Notes under the pieces: generated by a model | Told to the model about the DNA's origin: nothing | Seen by the model: the letters and a program-made list of their open reading frames with translations, nothing else | Databases searched by the model: none | In this document: positions 11,148 to 22,863 of the stretch, piece after piece | Layout: each line of letters begins with the position of its first letter | Position numbering within the stretch: the first letter of the stretch is position 1 | Assembly: GCA_016617785.1 (NCBI GenBank) | Contig: JADILM010000003.1 | Span: forward strand, 744,001 to 808,000 | Reading direction: 5' to 3' | Length of the DNA stretch: 64,000 bases | Origin: Sporobolomyces roseus | Taxonomy: Eukaryota; Basidiomycota; Microbotryomycetes; Sporidiobolales; Sporidiobolaceae | Position numbers and translations under genes: made by a program

Positions 11148-12867
11148 CTAATAATCGTACTGGGAGCTCGACTTCTTCGTCTTCGATTTCGATTTCTTCT
11201 CGTATCCATCGTCCGCATAGCTGTCATCCCTGTACGCTCCATCATCTGCTCCCGCCGACATCTCTCCATAATCGCTGTCCGCATCCGAAGGGTTATCCTC
11301 CTGAATCTGACTCTTTCCTTTCTTCGATTTCGTCGATTTCGAGCGGGAAGAACCAGAGTTGCCGACAAGAGCTTCTTCATCTTGATCTGTTGAGCCATAG
11401 TCGTCATCGGCTGGTTGCGAGCGAGAGGACTTCTTGGATTTCTTCGATTTGGATTTCTTCGACGTCGCGGCTTCTTGAGAGGCTCTTCGTTTCTTCCTAC
11501 AACTCCAGGAGAAGGACGACGATCAGATGAATGTACTGCGAGAGGAGGAGAGAGCGGAACGAACCACCACCAGAATGCACCTCCCGCAGCAGCGAGAATC
11601 AGGATGAGAACAATCGCGACCACAACGTAGGTCGTCGTGTTGGAGCTTTCATCATCCGTTGACGTAGTGTCAGAATCGGAGGAGGAGGCTGAAGATTCGG
11701 CCGGTGAAGGGGGAGACGAAGATGAGGATGCGCCATCGATTCTACATTCGAGATTTCAGTCAAACCACTGTTGTTGAAACCACGAAATGGGATGATGGCT
11801 CACCCGGTCGCAGCAGAAGATAAGCTAGTTTCGACAGCTCCAGAGACTGAGTCGAGCCCGCCAGTAGCGGATGCGGTTGGTCCTCCTCCTCCTCCGCTTG
11901 CGACGTCGTCCATTTCGCTCAGAGTCGCACTTGATCCTGAGCCGCTGAGTGTAGGGGTAGCTCTGTAAGTTACGTCAGACCTGCTCAGCTCCTGCACATA
12001 AGACAGCATAAATGAAGCTATCGAGTATGGCTCACTGCATCGAATTCATCATTTCGACTCCACTTTGCTGACCCGGATTCGGGACAGTTTGAATACTCAT
12101 CATCCCATCTTCCTCTCCCTCAATTGCCGTAGATCCCTCTTCACCTCCCATCGAAGTTTGTCCAGAACCGTTAGGATCTGACATCCAAGCTTTATCAGTC
12201 GCTTTCGGGGTCGCCTCTTCTTCTTGACCCTGGTAATCCTCCGAGTCGTCCATTCCCTCGTTGTAGTCATAGTCGTCTCCTGAACCTTCGTACTCGTTCT
12301 CATCATCGTGCGAGTGGGATCCGTGATCAGGTTTCTCCTCCTTCGAATCGGAATTCGAGTTCGAGTTCGAATCCGACAAAGAGCTTTTGGCATCAATAAC
12401 GGTCGTTTCATCGCTAATGACAGTTTCGCCGTCGGCACCGGTCACTCGAATCTTGATCTTTGATCCGACAGGGACTTGGTCGGAACTAGCGCGCCATTGG
12501 ACTGATTGCGCTTGCCAACCTACTCGAGCATATCGAGATCGTCAGTCACGGTCGAGAGACACCGAAGAGATGAGGGGAACACAGGCTCACCATCGTTGGA
12601 GGAAACGACTCGATCATTGATCAAGACTTTGAGAGAATAAGGAGCTTTCCCTCCAGACCTGCGGTTCCGCATCCCTACTCAATTCCGATACACTTGATAC
12701 GGTATTGACGCGAGAGAGAGAACGCACCATTGAAACCGAATTGCTGAACCCACTTTGACACTCGCCTCTGTAGTGATCGAAATCGACGAGGAAGAGGAGG
12801 ACGAGCTAGCAGCGAGCGCTGATGTCGCCAGGACGAGCGTCGAGAACAGGAGATTAAAGATCCGCAT
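11148..12867 (-). CDS. Type I membrane protein with Kre9/Knh1-like ectodomain, 458 aa
   Basis: Exons are 12867-12728, 12658-12591, 12519-12036, 11962-11804, 11741-11565 and 11496-11148. A signal peptide (MRIFNLLFSTLVLATSALA) is followed by a Ser run. Next comes a beta-sandwich-like segment with VKVGSAIRFQWWSGGKAPYS and SVQWRASSDQVPVGSKIKI, resembling the Kre9/Knh1 N-terminal domain of fungal cell-wall proteins. A long acidic Ser/Asn/Asp/Gly-rich region leads to one transmembrane segment (YVVVAIVLILILAAAGGAFWWW). The cytosolic tail begins KKRRASQEA and is Lys/Ser/Asp-rich. Splicing out 11497-11564 switches frame and removes an otherwise Arg-rich reading. A wall-stress sensor or cell-wall glycoprotein role is possible but inferred; the domain match is by eye only. 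Confidence 0.72.
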
Positions 12868-13325
12868 AAGTTTCGGAAAGGGGGGAAGAGAAAGAGAAAG
12901 AGGAAGAGAGAGAGAGAGAGGAAGAGAGGATCGGGAGAGGGCAAGAGGGAGAGGAAAAGAGAACTGTGCGTCGCCGCGGCGTTCCGAAGCGAAAGTCTCA
13001 CTTTCTTCGACTTCCACACGCTTTGAGGACCATCTGGAGCCTGTAGAGAGGTCTAGGATTGGTCAAGAGTGCGCTGATAGTGAACACGAGCCGAATCGAG
13101 ATGAAGAAACGAGGTTCGGGCGAGAATAGCGGTGTCGAGCCAAATGAGCTATCTACGCGCTTCACAAGTTTCATGTAGCCCTCCGAGAGCGCATACAAGC
13201 AGTAGCTAGTCAGAAGCAAAAGTTGTAGTGAAGTGCGAGAGAGAAAACAACAAACCTCCTTTCTTCTCTCTCACCACAACAAGCCAACTCTACTCTTCCC
13301 CTTTCGAGGGCTAGAGCTGCTTTTT
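12868..13325. promoter_or_regulatory. Divergent intergenic region
   Basis: This 458 bp gap separates the divergent starts of the Kre9-like membrane protein and the large disordered protein. Its left end is a purine-rich tract on the + strand, which is a pyrimidine-rich 5' leader for the minus-strand gene. I saw no gene in it. Confidence 0.5.
12878..12962. repeat. Low-complexity purine (GA) tract
   Basis: A nearly pure GA stretch with runs of gagaga and ggaagag. On the minus strand it is a CT-rich tract just upstream of a start codon, like other leaders in this window but longer. It is prone to length variation. Confidence 0.75.
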
Positions 13326-16300
13326 ATGGCGCCCTATCTGTCTCTACTACCAGTCAGGAAGACCAAACTTCCCGTCTATTCGCTCCCACGACCCACTTCT
13401 TCTCACTCAATAAACAATCGACCCACTCTTCAACCTCTCCAACCCACTCAAGCTACAGTAGATTCAGACCAGTCCCTACTTGATTTTGGGAGCTTACTTG
13501 GAGGGCAGGAGGAAGAGGAGCACAGTTTCGGGTTGTTGAATGATGAGGAGGTTCCGGATTTCCTCGCTGATGAGTCAATGTGGACCGTGGGAGGGAGGAC
13601 ACCTGCAAAGAAGGGATTGCAAGTACTGGAGGGATTAGATGAGGAGGAAGAAGAGGAGGAAGAAGATCAGGTTGAGAAAGGAATCGCTCGATACGGTGAG
13701 TTGACTACCTACTCTCCTCGCGGTGCAGATTTAGCTAACAGTCAGCTGTGTAGATGACTCGGAGGATGAGATTCGCCGATCCCCTCCCCATCCATCCGCC
13801 GATAAAACCCTTTCCCCAAATTCGACCTCCTCTTTCCCCCGTCCAGCTTCCACTCCTTCTTTCCGACAAAGTCCCGCGAGTCAAGGTCAGGCTCTCTTCG
13901 ATGAGTCAATGGCAATGGGCAATTACTCGTCAAACTCGAATCAATCGGGATCATTCGCTCGGGAGGAAGAGGGAGGAGATTCAACCTTCACTCTCGATCA
14001 AGATCGACCGATCGTCCCTGAAGCACCGATTAGAGAGGTCGAGGAGGTCGAACAAGATGCTGAGCTCGAGGAAGATATCGTTTCAGAGAAGGGTGAGGAA
14101 GAGATTTCGAAGATTGAGGAATTCGAAATAAAGGTCAACCAGTCTTTAGACAAGGTCAACTCGATGGCACTCGATGGTTCAACGACGGAGGAAGTACAAC
14201 AGGATCAGGAGGTATTTGCGGAGGAGACGGATGGACAAGTCAGCGAAGAACAATTGGGACAGGCGGAGGAAAAGGTTATCGAGGAATCCGAGGATGCTCT
14301 CGGGGGAGATCAAGAAGAATATGTGGGACAGGAGACTGAATACTCGGATCCGCCTGAGGAGACTCTCGAGGATCTACCGGAGGAAGCAGAATCGGAAGTC
14401 GGAATGATCGAGGCAGACGGACAAAATTTGGCAGATGAAGAATCAGGAAGCGAAAGGGAAGAGAGTGATACGGGAAGAGATATGGATGAGGTGGTACCAG
14501 TCAACTTCAACGTCGGCGCAGCTAGTAGCATTATTCAGGACCAGAGAAACGAGGAGAATCCCGTTGAACAGGTCGTCGAAATCGCTCAGCCTTTCGAAAT
14601 CACTCAACCTGCTCAACCTGCATCAGCTTCAGCTTCTGTGCCTCCTCCTCCACCACTTCCCCTCCGACGACGTCCTTCCATTGCTCCACTTCCTTCGGCA
14701 ACGCTCCCGACGCCCGTCGACCCTCATCCGATTCCTTCCAAAGTTCGACCTCGACCTTCTTTCAGCTCTGCCCCTCTTCCGACCAAACGCGCTCGACATT
14801 CGATCGCGGCTAGTAGACCAGCTCATATCTTACCTCCTGATCATCCAGCTCATCGACGGAGACAATCGTTAGCGACCATCAGGACTTCTGCTGAGCAGGA
14901 GGGGAGGAATGGGCAAAACGAGAGAGTGAAACAGGCTGGCTCGAGCGTGAGAGATGTTGAGGAAACCGGTATACGAGCTGAGAAGACAGCTTCGCCAGAA
15001 CTGAAGGATCAAATCGAGTTGACTGTGCCATCAAACGATTCAAACTCAGCTCAATCGTCCTCTGCTCGACTCGCAACCCTCGAACCCCAGCGTGACCTCC
15101 CTCCTTCTGTTTCCGACTCTCACCTCTCATTCGACTCGGATGCCGATCAATTCCCGACCGAGACTGCTCAACAACCCGTCTCAAAATCCCTCCCTACGCT
15201 TCCCTCGACAGCTACCACTCCTCCCGCTCAACCTGATCTCTCTCTTCCTCTTTCGCCCGATTCTCACGAGCCAACCTCATTCGAAGGAGATCTCACTTTA
15301 CCCATGATGGGAGCACCTCTCAGCTTCAACCCGTCTTCGCTCGAGATAGGACACAGTACTCCCGCCAGAATTCGACCTCAATCGTCTTTGCGTAGCGAAG
15401 AGGAGGAGGGATTCGGAAGAAGGAATGGATTGAAATTGGGAGGAATGGCGATTGAGACAATTGAGGAGGTGACTGAGGAGGAAACTTCGTTCGAGATTGT
15501 GAGGGATCGAAGCGCGGAAATAGGAGCGGAGATGGTGATGCAAATCAAGGAGGAGGGCAGCGAAGAAGTCGAGGCTAGCAAGACAGACACGATGGAGGTG
15601 GAACAAGAAGAACAACCACTCGTCGACGACCGCCAATCCTCTCCCATCTCTCTCGCTCAGCCTGCGACAGCAACCTTCCCTTCTCTAGCCCATCAAACAA
15701 CAACCTCGAATGCAGCTGCCGTTGATGAAGCCGCGGTCTCACTCTCGCCTGAACGTCCTCCTCGTCGAGCTGCCCGCATCTCCCTCGCTCCTCCGCTGCC
15801 AGCCGAACCGGTCCCTCAAGTCCCTGTCCTTCGGCCAATCGAGACTTCGACAGTCAACACAAATCCCTTCAACTATGCTCAATCTCAATCGATCCCGAAG
15901 AAACGCTCTGTTCGAGTCTCCCTCGCCGCACCTCCTTCACAACCCCTTAGAACGAAGACTGCTCGACGCGCTTCGACTTCTGCTCTCTCTTCGCAATCGA
16001 CCTCGAACGCGACTCTGTCAAGGAGGGAACGAGAAGGACGACCGATTCGAGTTTCATTGGCACCTCCACATCAATCGGCATCAACGTCGAATCGGAGGAG
16101 CAGCGTTTACCGTGACTCTCGCTCGCCAGCGATCAACCTTCGATTGGCTGCGGCCACTGCGCCGACGGCTCAAGAAGAGGTCGGTATGCTCTCTCGACCT
16201 AACGAATTAGCTTCTCCCGCTCAAATTCCCGTCGCAGAAGGGTCCATTCCCGCAGAGGCTCTGATGGACGCTCGAATTGAGGAGGAAGAATCGCCTTCCG

Positions 16301-18049
16301 CTCCCGTAGCTTCGACTTCACAAGTCCCTCTACCCTCGACTTCTCCTCATGCTATCCCAGCTCCCCTCCCCGCTTCAGCCACTTCGTCGAAACACGCTAC
16401 CCTTACTCTCCCAACGACGTTCTCTTTCGCCTCAACCTCGAACTCGCTCACTCGCGAACAAGAACGACAACGAAGAAAAGAGGAGAGGGAACGTAGAGAG
16501 AGGAGAGTCGAGGAAGCACTCAGGGCGAAGAAACGAGGGATGCAGCGAGGCGCGGGATGGAAGAAACCCGACACGAAGAGTGCGAAGGACTTCAAGGGGA
16601 AAGGGAAAGAAGTCGAAAGGGAAAACAAGGTGCGCGCAACGTTTCCTCTCTCGAGCCCTGATTTCCGAAACTGAACATTTCCTCGCAACAGCGTCCACGT
16701 CTCGCTACTTCGAGCAACGGATCTACGAGATCTCGACCCCCCGCTCTTCACGCTTCGAAGCCATCCTCGGTCACCCAAGATTCCTCTCGACCGACTGAAC
16801 CTCATCAACCACTTCCTCCGCCTGTACCATCGATCTCTTCTTCAATCGTAGCTCATATCGAAGCGCCTACTCAATCTACGTCATCTCCGATCCTCAAGCT
16901 CACGAAAGCTACTCTCGAAGCGAATCGAGTTGCAGCTGGTCCTCGAATCGATCTGAAACGGCGAGTCTCTACTTTCCTCGAAGGGATCGAGGAGGAGAGT
17001 CGAGTATCAACGACGATGTCTTGCGATGAACGTCCTGAAGAGGCTTTCCGAGACGAGCCTGAGCTCGAGCAAGAGATGCAGGAGGACGAACCGCTTGAAC
17101 TACAACCGACTGAGACTCCGGTAGAAGTCGCTCGGCACCTACCAGCTCGACAAGCTCCTCCAGCTCCTCCAGCTCCCCCGCCGCCGCCTGTCGTAGCTCG
17201 ACCTGTTTCTCGAAACGCAACTCGACCAGTCGTGAGTCTCGATTTCTTTACTCCTCTTTGTTCCGCATCTGTGTTCTGATTCTATTGGCTCTCGCAGACT
17301 TCGAAAGCTTCCTCTTCTCGACCCATCGCTGCAGCTCCGACACGCAGAGCGCCTCCAATCAAGACAACCGCTGCGAAACCTTTCACTTTCGCCGCACCTC
17401 GATCTCGACCAGCCCCTTCCGCTCCCTCTTCCAACGCCGGTACTGCATCACCTATGTTCAGTGAGCGCCTGTCCGCTTGGAAAGCTCGGGAGCAGGAGAC
17501 CATCGGAAAAGGGAAAAGAAAAGCTCCTCCTCCTGTGCCTTTCAAGACGAAGGAGGTCCAACCTGCTCGACCAGCGCCTTTGACTGGAACTTCCACTTCA
17601 GCACCTACTGCAAAGCGTCCTCGAGTGGCTCCTCCAGTCGCTGAACAAGGTAGGAAAGGAAAGGAGAACGCACTTTCGCAGCGACCAGTCGTCACGGAGA
17701 AGCAGAAACCAGTTGGGAAACCAGTGATGATCAGTGGAGGAGTAGCCGAGGAGATGGAGAAGCGTTTGAAGGAGAAACTTGAATGGAGTGAAAGGCAGAA
17801 GAAGAGGGAAGAGGAAGTGAAACGGAGGAGAGAGGAGGCACGCATGAGTGAAGCTGTACGTCCCTCTTTCTTGCCCGTGTTCGTCTTCAGTGCGCTAACT
17901 CGATGCTCTTCTTTCGGCTTGTACAGGATCGAGAAAGGCAGAAACTACAAGCGCTCAGGAGTTCCCTTTCAACCGATCGTCGCTCTACCGCTGCTACTCA
18001 AGCTGTAGCTCCTCCTCGAGGTCGCTCCAATCCAGTCGGTAGGGTGTAG
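13326..18049 (+). CDS. Large disordered acidic/Ser-rich protein with C-terminal coiled coil, 1,488 aa
   Basis: Exons 13326-13695, 13754-16629, 16692-17231, 17298-17855 and 17927-18049. The protein is Glu/Ser-rich at the N terminus and Pro/Ser/Arg-rich in the middle. It ends in charged coiled-coil segments (MEKRLKEKLEWSERQKKREE). A recurrent short motif, R-x-S-(I/L)-A, appears at least six times (RRPSIAP, RHSIAA, RRQSLA, ARISLAPP, VRVSLAAPP, IRVSLAPP). Near the C terminus AAKPFTFAAPRSRP and FSERLSAWKARE recall short motifs of TPX2-type spindle proteins, but I cannot establish homology. R-x-S sites fit basophilic kinases (Aurora, PKA). A nuclear or spindle role is speculative. An in-frame ATG 93 nt upstream (13233) is an alternative start. 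Confidence 0.7.
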
Positions 18050-18492
18050 CTGTCGAGCTCACCTCAGTCGCGTCGATTCTGTATTTGTCGTAATTTTTGC
18101 TTTTTCGATCACATGTTGCTTGAAGTATCAACCCTTTTCTCGAGTGCGTCTTTCACTGACACTCCTCGAGAGGCTCAGCGCTCGATGGGATAGCAAGAGA
18201 CAGCGCTCGCATCTTCCCTCAAAATTTTGGACTTGGGAGTTTTGTCGTTGGCAGAAACGAGTTCTGCCAAATTCTGCCGCTCAAGTTCCGCGATTTTGCG
18301 ATCAATGGTCTGGAGGCACACTCCAGCAGTAGCTGTGACTGTTCACTACCACTCACGACCTGCCTCTAGAGCAGAGCGAACCGAATAGCTCACACGACTA
18401 GCTCGCAACTGTTCTCGTCAATTTCGCAACACGCTATACATTTCACATTGCTCGTTCTGATATATTGATAAGCTACTCGATATCTATACTTC
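18050..18492. other. Convergent 3' intergenic region
   Basis: 443 bp between two convergent genes. I see no supported ORF or RNA gene; it presumably holds both 3' UTRs and polyadenylation signals. Confidence 0.5.
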
Positions 18493-20359
18493 TCAGATCT
18501 TGGCGTTTCCAGGAGTGTTCGGGTTTGCTAGCGGCGAGAACAGAGATCCGTTTGCGAACGCAGTGACGAGAGTATTCGCAATCGCGGTACTATTCCTCTC
18601 GAGTTCATCAGTCCCAGATTAACACGAGATCGGAGAGAATTGGGACTTACGAAGGTGGCATCCTGAAAGCTCCTCTCTCTTGAACCGCCTTTCTCTCCTT
18701 CTCAGTCTGATCTGATTTCGCAGTTCCCTCAATCCTCTTGATGTCGTCCCTCGAGAAGCTCGTTGGCTCACTCGACCGAATGACATCGATTACTTGTTGT
18801 TTCGTGAAGAATCGAGCGTCTGCGAATAAACGAACTGAATGAGCGAGAATCGAAAATATGGGTGAATAGATTTAGACGTACCCTCAAGCTCGTTATCGAG
18901 ATCAATTCGAATATCTGATCCTTCCTTGACGATTCCCCAGCACCCCATCATGAGGGAAGAAGGGTAAGGCCAAGGTTGCGAGCTGTGGTAACCGACTTGA
19001 TCGACCACAACTCCCGCTTCTTCGTAAACCTCCCTTCGCACAGCTTCTTCCAGAGACTCTCCAGACTCGATAAATCCAGCTAGGCACGAGTAGAAGCCTC
19101 GTCTGCGGTCACAAGAAGAACATCAGTAAGATTGGTGCTTACTAATGAGCTGAGCGACTCACGGCCATGATTTTTGACGACCGAGTAAGATTGACTCCTT
19201 ATCAGGGGAGAGGACAGCCATGATGACGACAGGATCGGTTCTACGAGATTGCGAACAAGAGAAGTTAGTCAAACTCGTTGGATCAGCGAGAGTAAGAATC
19301 GAGCTAACCTAGGGTATGAATAGTTGTGAACGCCCTTCTTCGAGACACACGCAGGTTCACCCTCAACGCCATTGCCTGCCGACTCTCCGGGGACACAGGA
19401 TCGTTTCCATCCTGCCCAAACTGATCTCAAAGGTCGAGCGCAACCCGGACAGAACTGGAGAAGGTACCTGAGAAATCAGCTACAACTCGAAGAAGGTTGA
19501 ACACATAACGAGAAAGTTCCAAGCTCACCTTGTTACGAGTGTTCCAGTCGACGAGAGATCTCGCCTCGGCACCAATACTCGCTTCATCATTCGGAATGAC
19601 CTTGTCTCCCGCTCTCAACTCCATGAATTCCCTCCCTCCCTTTTCCTTCATGATCTTCTCTTTCAGCTCAGATAGCTTTGAGATGTCGAGAGCCCAGTAC
19701 GGCGTGCCGTGGGGAGAGTGACTTTCGAGAGTCGAGGAATCGGTAGGTTTCGATAAAGGCATGGACTTCGCAGAATCGGGTGCGCTTCGTTCGTCGACTC
19801 CAAGGAATACGAGAGCGGGCTGCAAGGGAGAGAGGTGAAGGCGTGCGAGGGAGGTGGAATTTGAAGAGAGGAATTGACGAAACATTTCGCAATCAGCATT
19901 TCCTTCGTGATTCGACTTCGGCGCTGGACTCACCTTGTTCAAGAAGTATGACCTCTTCTCGTCGCTCGATAAATCTCCAACAGTCTTGTCTCCCTCCTGA
20001 CCGATTACTGCCATTTTCTTGACTGCCTCTTCATCCTTTCCATCCACCGCCGCAAACACTTTATCGGCATCTCCGATATACTTCTCTACTTGGTTCCATT
20101 CGAGTCTGACAAAGTGTCTCGATTTTGATTCTTTATCTTCCTTTTCGCAGAGAGGTTGCAGAGAGTCGAGAACGATGAATTGCGCTTTCGGGGATCGGAG
20201 AGCTGATGCAAGGAACGCGGGAGATGATCGAAGGTACGATAGACGGTTGAGAGGGTTTCCTGCGCTATCAGAGGACGGAAACAAAGAGGGGTTCGGTTGA
20301 GTAAAGCCGGAGAATCGAAAGAGAGAGAGAAAAGGGGAGACTTACTAGTAGTTCTGCAT
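18493..20359 (-). CDS. npy1: NADH pyrophosphatase (Npy1/NUDT12 family), 448 aa
   Basis: Exons are 20359-20346 (14 nt), 20264-19934, 19819-19529, 19454-19309, 19240-19163, 19102-18882, 18819-18651 and 18589-18493. The N-terminal NUDIX-like domain starts [18 protein letters not shown] zinc ribbon follows, with FCPGCARPL and two later Cys (KRSC, EPAC). The Nudix box is [20 protein letters not shown] followed by AG. The NADH-specific signature [13 protein letters not shown] is intact. The enzyme hydrolyses NADH to NMNH and AMP; family members also remove NAD caps from RNA. Yeast homologues are often peroxisomal, but the C terminus here (PGNAKI) is not a clear PTS1. The 14-nt first coding exon is unusual. 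Its start lies 150 bp from the divergent DeSI-like gene. Confidence 0.93.
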
Positions 20360-20509
20360 GGCTCGAGTTGTAGTGTGGTAGGATCTTTGTATCCTGACCC
20401 TATGTATAGATAGAATGGTGGAGGATCGCTGGTAGGGGAGAAGACGAGAGATGAGAACTTCGGAGATGACGTTGAACTCTTTCCTCTCCCTCTTCCTAGA
20501 CTACTCTCT
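20360..20509. promoter_or_regulatory. Bidirectional promoter region (Npy1 / DeSI-like)
   Basis: 150 bp separate the two divergent start codons, so the genes must share a compact promoter region. No specific site is claimed. Confidence 0.55.
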
Positions 20510-21589
20510 ATGGACCTCCCACTGAATGTCAAGATTATAGTCTACGATCTCGTAAGTTCTATTCCACACTCTAGAAGTTTCCTCTCTCATTTCAATCCCC
20601 GCAACAGCTCCCTCCTTCCAAACTCTCCTCTATACTCAACTTCGTAGGAACTGGAGTCTACCACACTTCTGTCGAGCTCACGATACCTCTCGGTCCCACG
20701 GACAAGCATCCATTACCTCTAGAATACGCGTTCGGAGGTCACGAAGCATCCGAAACCACTGGCGTCTTCTCGATACCTGCTGGTACAGCTCCTCAAAGGA
20801 TGCCAGGATTGAGATATTATCAGACAGTAGATATGGGAAGCGCGTTCGGAGAGGAATGGAAGAAATTGTACGGAACGTCGAGGAAGGAAGAGGTTCGACC
20901 ACGGAGACTGAGGAAACAATCATCCAAGGCCTCCCTCTTGAGCAAAGTAACGACGAATGGGAATGAGGAAGAAGGAGAAACGATCGCTGGGAGACCGTAC
21001 GAAGGTTATCTCGACCATTCGAGTTCGACCACGAGTCTTGCGACCACTTTCGCCGACAACGATGATCGAGATGAGTGGGAGGACGACGATGGAGGATGTA
21101 GTGACGGGACAGAGTACTTGTCGAGACCGCAAAGGAGGGCTTGGAGAATCATTCAGCAGATGAAACGGGATCCGAATTGGTACGGGACAAATTATGACTT
21201 GTTGAAGAGGTGAGCAGTCGCCCCGTCTCGGACCCACTCGTTGGCGTGCCATTAACTACGAGACGAATGAACAGAAATTGTAACTCGTTCACAGGTGAGC
21301 TGGTGAGGCGGTTGACAGGTCGACCTGCTCCTTATTGGATCAATAGAGCTGCATTCGTCAGTTCTACGTCTTCCCTTACTTTCGACCTCGGACTGAGATC
21401 ATTTCATATCCGTTGTAGATCGCTACCTCATTCCCTTGTATCGTCCCCTCTGGCTTTATCGACGAAACCGAAGAAGCTGCTCCGACCGCCGATTCAACTT
21501 CCGTTACTGTCGAAGATCCTGCCCATCTAGTCAGCAACAATGGCGAAGTCAAGATACAGCCTCCTAGAGCTGATAGAATGGGTCTGTGA
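20510..21589 (+). CDS. PPPDE/DeSI-family cysteine peptidase, 298 aa
   Basis: Exons 20510-20551, 20608-21209, 21275-21356 and 21419-21589. Family marks in order are VKIIVYDLLPP, FVGTGVYHTSVEL with the catalytic His (about residue 33), LEYAFGGHEA, GVFSIPAGTAP, then NYDLLKRNCNSFTGELVRRL with the catalytic Cys (about 217), PYWINRAA and PCIVPSG. PPPDE (DeSI) proteins are thiol peptidases acting on SUMO or ubiquitin conjugates. A Ser/Asp-rich insertion of about 90 residues (containing EWEDDDGG) lies between the two catalytic elements; DeSI proteins are usually much more compact. Substrate preference cannot be read from sequence. Confidence 0.9.
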
Positions 21590-22863
21590 AACGAGGGGGA
21601 GACCTCAAACAGAACTCGAACCTTGATCATTGCGAATTTTGCAGGTTAGCGCGTTTTCGCTTCATCACATTCGAAACCTTCGCGCTGCGAAAGTGCTGAC
21701 GTCCCTAATCCTTCCGACTGCAGTGCTCCCGTCGCTGTGTCCCTTGCTCGTCGGTGTATTATACTGTGAGTAGAGTTCGTTCTTCTCGAGCGAAGCCAGT
21801 TATGCTGCCCGGTTCCCGGTTGCCCAGAGCTGAATCCCCTTCCGCTCGCTAGTACTAGCTCCTTATCCTCTCTCCTGCAACCTCTCTTTGTCGTAACTGT
21901 CTCAAGCCTAGTCCTTCCCCCTCATTCACCCGAAACGAACGTCTTACTTTTCCCGCTCTTCGCAAGGTTTCAACTTTCGCGTCGCTCGAACATTCGAAAT
22001 GGTCCTTGTCGAGCCTAATACGCACGAGTAAACAGTAGAGGTGGCCAAGATGTTAAGCCAGTTCTCTCGTCGTCGAGGTTGTCGAGGTCGGTCGGCCACC
22101 TTTCGCATTTCGACTGGCAAGAAATTCTTCGCAAAGTTCTTATCAATCCTCGTACCATCATCGCTATTTAGCTCAAACTGGGCGATAAGACTTGGCGCAC
22201 TAAAATTCTGTCAGAGATAAGCATTTTCACAGCTATAAATTAATTTCCTTTCGTACTCGAGTATCGAGCTAACCGATCTTCGTTCTTGCCTATTGCGCAT
22301 ACAGAGTCTGCAACTACATGAGAACAGTACGAACGTTCTCTGTTCCTTCCGAAGCATACAATCGCAATCGAGACTGCCTCGTTTCCGTGGCAGTCGAAAT
22401 CGCAAAAAGCTGAGGCTGAACTCAAGAAGCAAGAGTTCTTTCAAAGATTCAGACTGGCTCGCAAGGCTTTCTCCCGTAGTGATAGAATGTTTGACGATCT
22501 ACAGAAGCTTTCGGAAGGGAATGGAGTGGGCGGTGAAAGCAGTTTAGAAGAGAAGCAGAATTAGGACAAGCCCGCTAGACGAGCCTTCCTCGAATTTTAA
22601 TCGTACGAAGCTAGTTCTCTTTACACGTTCCCTTTACTAAAAGTCTTCGCACGACGTTAGCCTCCTCTTCAACCCCCCCGTCGACCTTACAATTCCCCGA
22701 CACTTCCGATAGATAAGAGAACGCTTCCTTTCTTCTCTCGCTTCTTTTCTTCTCTCTCACTTCAACTGCCTCCTCAACTTCAATCGCTTCTCGGTCACTC
22801 TCCTCTCAGCACATTCACTTCGCATCACTACTACTTCCTTTTGACTTCGACTACGACGACGCG
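21590..22863. promoter_or_regulatory. Long upstream region of the nitrate transporter with GATA motifs
   Basis: 1.27 kb without a supported gene. GATA-type motifs are GATAAG at 22184, 22216 and 22712, and CTTATC at 21862 and 22139. In fungi, NNP nitrate transporters are commonly controlled by AreA/Nit2-class GATA activators, so these are candidate nitrogen-regulation sites (inference). The final 200 nt form a C/T-rich leader running up to the ATG at 22864. No tRNA or transposon remnant was recognised. Confidence 0.45.

Noticed and set aside
11148..11564. Arg-rich reading after the transmembrane helix of the Kre9-like protein
   Set aside because: It results from not splicing 11497-11564. The spliced frame gives a Lys/Ser/Asp-rich tail with normal codon use and its own stop.
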